Position numbers and translations under genes: made by a program. Shown one piece after another: positions 57,320-64,000 of a DNA stretch of 64,000 nt (the stretch's first letter is position 1; each line of letters opens with the position of its first letter). The stretch covers positions 67,056,320-67,120,319 of the forward strand of contig CM051032.1 in the NCBI GenBank assembly GCA_027627225.1. Reading direction: 5' to 3'. This stretch comes from Congeria kusceri (lineage: Eukaryota > Mollusca > Bivalvia > Myida > Dreissenidae). The notes under the pieces were generated by a model that worked only from the letters and a program-made list of their open reading frames with translations, had not been told where the DNA came from and did not search any database.

Positions 57320-58587
57320 AGCTCACCTGAGCACAACATGCTCATGGCGAGTTTTTGTAATCTTTGTCCGTCATGAATCGTGAATCGTCGTCGTTAACAT
57401 TTACCTTGTGAATACTCTAGAGGCTACATTTGTTGCCCAATCTTCATAAAACTTGGTCAGAACATTTGTCCCAATAATATCTCGGACGAGTTTGAAACTG
57501 GGTCATGTGGGGTCAAAAACTAGGTCACTAGGTCAAATTGAAAAAAAGCTTGTGAACACCCTAAAAGTCACATTTTTGCCCAATCAACATGAAACTTGCT
57601 CAGAACATTTGTTCTGATGATATCTCAGCCGAGTTCGAAAATTGTTCCGCTCCGTTGAAAAACATGGCCACCAGGGGGTGGGTCAGTTTTCCTTATATGG
57701 CTATAGAAAAGCTTGTGAACACTCTAGAAGTCACATTTTTTGCCCAATCAAAATGAAACTTGCTGTGAACATTTGTTTTTATGATATCTCGGCCTAGTTT
57801 TAAATTGGTTCCGCTCCGTTGAAAAAAATGGCCACCAGGGGGCGGGGCAGTTTTCCTTATATGGCTATATAAAAAGCTTGTGAACACTCGAGGAGTCACA
57901 TTTTTTGCCTAATCAACATGAAACTTGCTCAGAACCTATGTTCTTATGATATCTCAGCTGAGTTTCAAAATGGTTCCGCTCAATTGAAAAACGTGGCCAG
58001 GGGCGGGCAGTTTTCGTTATAGGGCTATATTGAAAACTAAAAAGCTTGTGAATACTCTAGGCCACATTTATAGCCCAATCATAAAGAAACTTGCTCAGAA
58101 CATTTGTCCCAAATATATTTCAGACGAATTAAAAGCTGGGTCATGTCGGGGTCAAAAACTAGGTTACTTTGTGAAAATTTAAGAAAAAGCTCAAACACTT
58201 GAGAAGTCACATTTTTGGCCCAATATTTTTGAAACTTGCTCAGAACATTTGTTTCAGTGATATCTCGGACGAGTTTGAAACTAGCTCATGTCGGGTCCAA
58301 AACTAGGATCACCAGGACAAATTTTTACAAAAAGCTTGGGACTACTCTAGATGCCACATTTATAGCCCAATCATCATGAAACTTGCTCAGAACATTTGTC
58401 CAAATGATATCTGGGACACATTCAAAACCAGGTCACATCAGGTCAAAAGCTAGGTCACTAGGCCAAATTGAAAAAAAGCTTGTCAACACTCTAGAGGCCA
58501 TATTTTTAGCCGAATCTTCATGAAACTTCACAGAACAGTAGTTCCTTAGCCCCTCAGGTGAGTGACCTAGGGCCTAATGGCCCTTTT
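57320..58587. mobile_element. GAGCTCACC-type element, second subfamily
   Basis: TTAGCTCACCTGAGCACAAC to CTCAGGTGAGTGACCTAGGG. Units carry AAGCTTGTGAACACTCTAGA, GTCACATTTTTGCCC and GAAACTTGCTCAGAACATTT. Same ends as the other family members but unrelated interior units. Confidence 0.85.
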
Positions 58588-59370
58588 GTTTTATGCCCCC
58601 CCGCAAAGTGATGCGGGAGGCATATAGTGATCGTCCTGTCCGTCTGTCCTTCCGTCCGTGACAAGGTTAAGTAGATTTTACCGTTTGGTCTAGCACCAAC
58701 ACCGCTTACTACAACACTTGGATACTTACACAGTTGTTGCTTATGACAATTCCCTTTCCACCCATATCACACAACCTCGCTTGACCTTGATCTTATATGA
58801 ACTTATAATCATTCAAAAGGCCATTTCTTGGTTAACTAGATTGTACCATTTCCTCTAGCACCAACACTGCTTACTAGTACTACAACACTTGGATATTTAC
58901 ACAGTTGTGACTTATGACCATTCCCAATCCACCCATATCATTCAACCTCACCAAGACCTTAGCCTAATTTGCACTTAGAATAATTCAAATGTGCTGTTTC
59001 TTGGTTAACTAGATTTTACCGTTTCGTCTAGAACCAACACCGCTTGCTTCAACACTTGGATACTTACACAGTTGTTGCTTATGAACATCCGCAATCCACC
59101 CTTATCACCCAACCTCACTTTTTACCTTGACCTTGAGCTAATTTGGACTTGTAATAATTCAAAAGTGCAATTTCTTGGTTAACTTCACCAACACCGCTTA
59201 CTACAACACTTCGATATTTGCATAGTTTTTACCTATGACCCTTTCCAATCCACCCATATCACCCAACCTCACTTTGACCTTGATCTTGATATAATTTGGA
59301 CTAAGTAATGGGCCACCCAGCACCTACCGGAAGCATGTATATTTAACAAATACAGAATCTTGTTTTTTCC
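58588..59370. mobile_element. TTTTATGCCCCCCCGC-type element
   Basis: TTTTATGCCCCCCCGCAAAG, GGGAGGCATATAGTGATCG, then about four units with CAACACTTGGATACTTACAC and CACCCATATCAC. Directly follows the previous element. Confidence 0.75.
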
Positions 59371-59639
59371 AGATATTTTCAAAATTCAGCTACGTGTGAT
59401 TTGTACGTAATGGCGAAATCCGAAATTGGTCAGTTCGGCCCGCCAGATGCAAACTCTGACTAGTCCAACTAGGACTACTTTTCAAAAAAGGTCGAAAGAA
59501 AATTGTTTTCACAGGATAATGTAAATGGCATCAGAAACGTAACAAGCAATGTGAAATGCGCAGGTGTGCTACCGAAACGTTTTGGACGGTAGTCGAGAAA
59601 CCTACACATTTATCTGCTTAAGCTATAATCCTGCTTACT

Positions 59640-60280
59640 TTGGGGTCAAGGCAAAGGTCACCGTAACTAAACAATACAAAAACAGTTTCTGCTCAATAAA
59701 TTTATAACGCATTGAGATATTTTAATGAAACTTCATGTGTATACACATTATATCGAGACCTCGCTTGGGATTGCATATGGGGTGGGTGGGGTCAAGGTGA
59801 CCATAAGTAAAATTAGAATAACGGTTTCTTTTCAAGAACTAGAGAACGAATTGAGATATTTTAATGGAACTTCATACATAGATACCTAATATTAAGACCT
59901 CACTTGGGATTTCATATGGGGTTGGTGGGTTCAAGGTCAAGGTCACCATTACTAAAAATAGAAAAACAGTTTCCACTCAATACCTAGAAGACAAATTCGG
60001 ATATTTTAATAAAACTTCATATGTAGATACCTTATTATCTAGACCTCGCTTGCGATTGCATATGGAGTGGGTGTGGTCATGGTCATCGTTACTAAAAATA
60101 GAAAAAGGGTTTCGACTCAGTAACTTAAGAACAAATTTAGATATTTTAAAACTTCATATGTAGATACCTCATATTGAGACTTCGCTTGGGATTGAATACG
60201 CCCAACAGCTCAAGTATATATTAAGGTATTGTAATGTTCAAATGTAGATATCTTATGTTGAAACCTCACTTGGGATTGCA
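59640..60280. repeat. Tandem repeat, about five 120-bp units
   Basis: Units share GAGATATTTTAATGAAACTT, CATATGTAGATACCT, GAGACCTCGCTTGGGATTGC and GGTCAAGGTCACC. Non-coding. Confidence 0.75.
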
Positions 60281-61521
60281 CAATTCTTGTCTGGACTCTG
60301 TTCTTCTGATCATTGGGGAGCATCCCTCAGTTCACTGATATCCTTGTTAAAAATTGTTTCGGATACGAAGTTTATTCTGAGGTTTGGTGTATAATTGGTT
60401 GTCAACGAATAGTACTATATACATGACAAAGCATACTATTAATTCAAATATACAGCAAAAATCAATAACCAATATGCCGCAGGACATTGCGAGACAACAG
60501 GCATAGAATATAGAAATCTCGTAGCAGATTTGTCGTTCATTGCTCTCACCATAAACGGGCTCAATGGCAAAAATCTTGTCAAAACGGAAAATAAAATGTA
60601 TTTGACGCACATTTGACGCAAGTTGATTTTTAGGACCACAAGCATAGAAATAAAGAATAAATGGTTTTTAAATTATCATTCATGGGGAAAAAATATTGGA
60701 AAGTCATCAACCTTAGCGTCTTGATGTTGTTCCCGTTCATTGCTTGGGCACGAGCTTGAAAAGTGTCACCCTATGTTTATTTGTGTAAACTTGATAAACA
60801 ACAGACATGTATGGAAACTTACGTATTCAAGCCAATGGTATCTTTCTACCAATGAGGATGACAAAACTTTCGGTATTCCACAAATCAGTACAATGTGTAA
60901 GAAAAAATAAACCTATTCAGAAAGCGAACAATTTAATACAGGAATAATGAAACTCCAGAGACATCATCAGAAGAGAAACCCTTATTACCATCCGCTGGTC
61001 CTTTATTTGAGGCAAGTGAACAATTGCCTATACAATACAGGACAATACATACAACACAACACCAAACATAAAAATGATTAGAACTGGGTCACCGCCTTAG
61101 AGCGGTCAATGCCGAGTATTGGGGGTTTAAACCGGTTTAAAGGCATGCCAAACCTCACACTTAGCCTCACAAAACACACACTTGTAAATAAACATTATAC
61201 TCATAGCATTGCAATTCAAATTGAATGGTAATAAAAGAGATTATTAATTCAATTGAAATACAATTTAATTACTGAATGGTTAAATGTTAACCAGAGCAAC
61301 AGAATTGCAACTTTCTGAGGCACGATGAAATGAAGTAAATACAATTAGCAGCTATATCCCTTTTTGTTGACAAGATTTCAAGACCTAGCATCATATAGTA
61401 TAAATCACAGATCATCGTCGTGCATCTCAGGAAGAATCCGTAATACGTGGTGTAAATTACTACTAATATAACTAAAGACCCGATTATTACCGGTAATAGA
61501 CCAAGTTAATTTAAGTTAGTA
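60281..61521. other. Intergenic stretch before the mariner
   Basis: AT-rich; no gene or named repeat recognised. Confidence 0.5.
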
Positions 61522-62523
61522 CGATAGGTGATCAAAAAGCTCGCGGAAATGTTCTCTCATTTCTTTATTCAACATACAATTATGAGGAAACGTGAGTATG
61601 ATATGGCGTATTATATTTTATATTTAAATAAAAAAAAGTCCATATCTATATCTACATTGGTTAATTAATTATAGTCTCCATAGCAACTTCATCTTGGTAG
61701 ATTCGGCCCAAAAGATCAATTTATTCCGTAAAGTCGCTTATAATTTATGACGTCTGGTTCACCCGTTTTACACAATACCTCAACAACATTTATGCTATAA
61801 ATTCCGCCAATATTTAGCATGACGCTGATGTGTCGGTAAACAATTGCGATAATGAACGCTGAAAAAAGATCGGCTATCAAATTTTGTGTCAAAAATGGAT
61901 TTTCAAGAATAAAAACTATATAATATATGGTGAATGCATATGGGGATGCTGCTCCGAAAAAGACTGCTATTTACGAGTGGTTCAAGCGCTTTGAAGAGGG
62001 GCGGGAAAACCTTGGTGATGACGATCGCAGCGGCCGCCCAGTAACGATAACGTCATCTGACGTCGCTGTCATCAAAGAGCTGCTTGACAAAGATAGACGG
62101 GTCACAATTAGAGAAATTGTAGCAAGAGCTGACTTTAGTTATGGGACGATTTTTAACATCATTCACGAGCATCTCAACATGCGAAGAGTATGTGCACGTT
62201 GGATCCCCAAGATATTAACGTACGATCAGAAGCGAATGCGATCGGAATCATGTCAACGGATATTGCGGCGATTTGAACGCGATGGACCCAATTTCGTGGA
62301 AAGAGTCGTAACTGTTGACGAAACCTGGATAGGTTTCTATACACCAGAGTCCAAGCAGCGATCTACTATGTGGAGAACACCCGGTTCTCCATCCCCGAAG
62401 AAGTTCGAGCAGACTCAGTCCACCAGAAAGCAGATGTTCATAATCTTCTTCGACGTCAGAGGTGTGGGGCTGGTGCATGCTGTACCCCCAGGGCAGACGG
62501 TCAACGCAGCGTACTACACGATG

Positions 62524-62631
62524 GTGGGTTGAAGACATTAATCATAACAATTTTTATGTTGTATGTGTTAACCAGACTAACAATATTATACATTATTCAA
62601 ATTAGGCATCACATTTTGTTTATCATTTTAG
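62524..62631 (+). other. Intron-like 108-bp segment in the mariner transposase
   Basis: Reading is YYTM before and VLKRDLLRAMRKKRAE after, matching mariner transposases with nothing between. The segment starts GTGGGT, ends ATCATTTTAG, is AT-rich and phase 0. Read through, it stops at once (VG then TGA). Confidence 0.6.
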
Positions 62632-62797
62632 GTTTTGAAACGTGACCTTCTGAGGGCTATGAGGAAGAAGAGGGCCGAGAACCTGCCATCTATTATTTTT
62701 CACCATGACAACGCCCCTTCCCACCGAGCAGCGGCTACACAAACAGCCATACAGCATCTGGGACTTGAGCTTCTGGATCATCCCCCATACAACCCAG

Positions 62798-63052
62798 GGC
62801 CCATATTTATAAAGATTCTTAAGCCATTCTTAACTTAAGTTGAACATAAGTCAAAATTAGGCTTAGTGTTTGAATGCTTTGGAACATTTAAATGACTAAC
62901 GGTAATACTAGATATTAATGCACTTTGAATTATATTGCAAATTATGTGTCAAAATCTTCCAAAAATGCATTACCTTGTCAGAAAATCCAATAATTAAATT
63001 TGAAAATTTTAAGATTTTTCTTAATTTTCAAATAAGACTTTGTAAATACCAG
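62798..63052. mobile_element. 255-bp MITE inside the mariner
   Basis: GGCCCATATTTATAAAG at left and CTTTGTAAATACCAG at right share TATTTA(T/C)AAAG inverted. CCCAG at 62793-62797 and 63053-63057 is a 5-bp target duplication. It splits the codons of the NP|D boundary. Confidence 0.8.
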
Positions 63053-63534
63053 CCCAGACCTGTCGCCATGTGATTTCTTTCTCTTCCCTGTGATCAAGAG
63101 CTACTTCGAGGCATACATTTTTTGACGACACGGACGAGCTTCCCAGCGCAGTGCAGGCGTACGTTTCTAACATTTACACTGACACATTCAGAGATTGTTT
63201 CATATACTCGTGGATTAAGAGTTGAAGAAAAAGTATTGTGTTTAATGCAGAGTACTTTGAAAAGTATTAAGAGCCACCAGCGACTGAGTCGCCATAAGAT
63301 ATTTTGTTGACGTCGACGTTAACAAACTTTGGGCCAGATAATACATAGTGACGTTACTATAGTAACTGTGGTTATTATATTTGATGAGTGATTTTAAAGA
63401 AAATTGGTAAATATACTTCCATTAAATCAATCTGTATTTAGTAGAAATTTCTTAAACATTGCATGAAAAATAAAGAAACGCGAGAACCTTTCCGCGAACT
63501 TTTTAATCACCCCTCGTAATGTCAGTCAAACATA

Positions 63535-63769
63535 TGAGGCGTGTCGTGGGAAATCCGGGCTTAATGCATGCGCGTAAAGTGTCGTCCCAATCCGGAACGG
63601 CACTTTCCGCTGTTATGGTATTTTATGTTTCAAAGAAATCTCTTCTAAACATAAATCTACTGTCGGCGGAAAGTGCCGTCCCGGATTAGCCTGAGCGCAC
63701 TGCACAGGCAAATCCGGGACGACACTTTACGCACATGCATTCAGCCCGGTTTTCCCACGACACGCCTCA
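63535..63769. mobile_element. Palindromic MITE, copy 5
   Basis: GAGGCGTGTCGTGGGAAATC at left, CCCACGACACGCCTCA at right. Starts 18 bases past the mariner end. 63770-64000 after it shows nothing recognisable. Confidence 0.9.
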
Positions 63770-64000
63770 AAGACATTATTGGAACAATTAAGGATCATCA
63801 GAACACGCCAAGATAATTGGTCCAGCAGTATTCAATGAAAGTTAGCCCTAAATTGCCATACGATTATACAATGCATAAGAATATAGACAGCAACAGGACA
63901 GACCATCTCTCTCTGCTTAAAAATACAAGTAAATATTGATATTGCAAAACCAAAGTACTTATAAGAATAAAATATGAATCAGCACGAAGTAGAAATCTGA

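Larger units (their letters stand above)
61852..63225 (+). pseudogene. mariner transposase, disrupted
   Basis: Starts MNAEKRSAIKFCVKNGFSRI; in-frame TAA at 61921-61923; then the helix-turn-helix region (AYGDAAPKKTAIYEWFKRFE, DDRSGRP) and RITIREI-type second helix set (RVTIREIVARADFSYGTIFN). Catalytic residues: DETW (D at 62317), HHDNAPSH (D at 62707) and PCDFFLFP (D at 63072). Without the insertion, 34 residues separate the last two, the mariner DD34D spacing. Other defects: a GT...AG segment of 108 bp (62524-62631), a 255-bp MITE (62798-63052) and a one-base frameshift near 63115. Not able to encode an active enzyme as it stands. Confidence 0.93.
61522..63516 (+). mobile_element. mariner element with intact ends
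   Basis: Inverted repeats CGATAGGTGATCAAAAAGCT and (inverted right) CGAGGGGTGATTAAAAAGTT, continuing through CGCGGAAA(T/G)GTTCTC, are flanked by TA at 61520-61521 and 63517-63518. Carries a broken mariner transposase and a nested MITE. Confidence 0.93.

Noticed and set aside
62248..62645. Minus- and other-frame ORFs over the mariner
   Set aside because: Shadows of the transposase reading; no independent homology.

Overview
The window is eukaryotic and animal: a widely spaced multi-exon gene, GT-AG introns, no bacterial-style operons and dense interspersed repeats. The repeat families (elements opening with GAGCTCACCTGAGC and closing with GGCCCTCTTGTT, elements opening with TTTTATGCCCCC, and a palindromic element with GTGTCGTGGGAAAACCGGGC ends) are ones I associate with bivalve molluscs, so a heterodont bivalve (zebra-mussel-like) is the best guess. 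That assignment is inference, not proof.

One host gene is visible. RAE1 (the mRNA export factor also called Gle2, a WD40 propeller) runs on the + strand from the start codon at 9857 to the stop at 53193-53195. Ten coding exons, joined by nine introns that are all phase 0, give 372 residues that align from end to end with animal RAE1 (human about 368). Two introns are very long: intron 7 (16.8 kb) and intron 8 (13.9 kb). Poly(A) signals lie at 53426 and 53588.

Everything else I recognise is repetitive. 1-9400 upstream: degraded DNA transposons, a LINE tail and two GAGCTCACC elements. 9461-9856: twelve 33-bp repeats ending exactly at the RAE1 start codon. Introns 3-6: five-copy palindromic MITE family, a tRNA-like SINE piece and a 3.1-kb nested transposon. 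Intron 7: hAT-like, TA-flanked and GAGCTCACC elements nested in one another, and an antisense, broken non-LTR retrotransposon (28.8-31.6 kb). Intron 8: a 32-bp minisatellite of about 50 copies starting at the exon 8 donor, a 4.1-kb long-inverted-repeat element, and a 58-bp array ending at the exon 9 acceptor. 54-64 kb downstream: more tandem-rich elements and a broken mariner (61522-63516).

The most unusual feature is that splice sites of this one conserved gene have been copied again and again in tandem: acceptor-like sites before exon 1 (12 units), the donor after exon 8 (about 50 units), the acceptor before exon 9 (4 extra units), the donor after exon 9 (2 units), and the donor after exon 7 (split by a MITE whose target duplication left a second donor 385 bp away). 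The reading frame of RAE1 is intact throughout, so the gene seems to tolerate, or use, these arrays of decoy splice sites.
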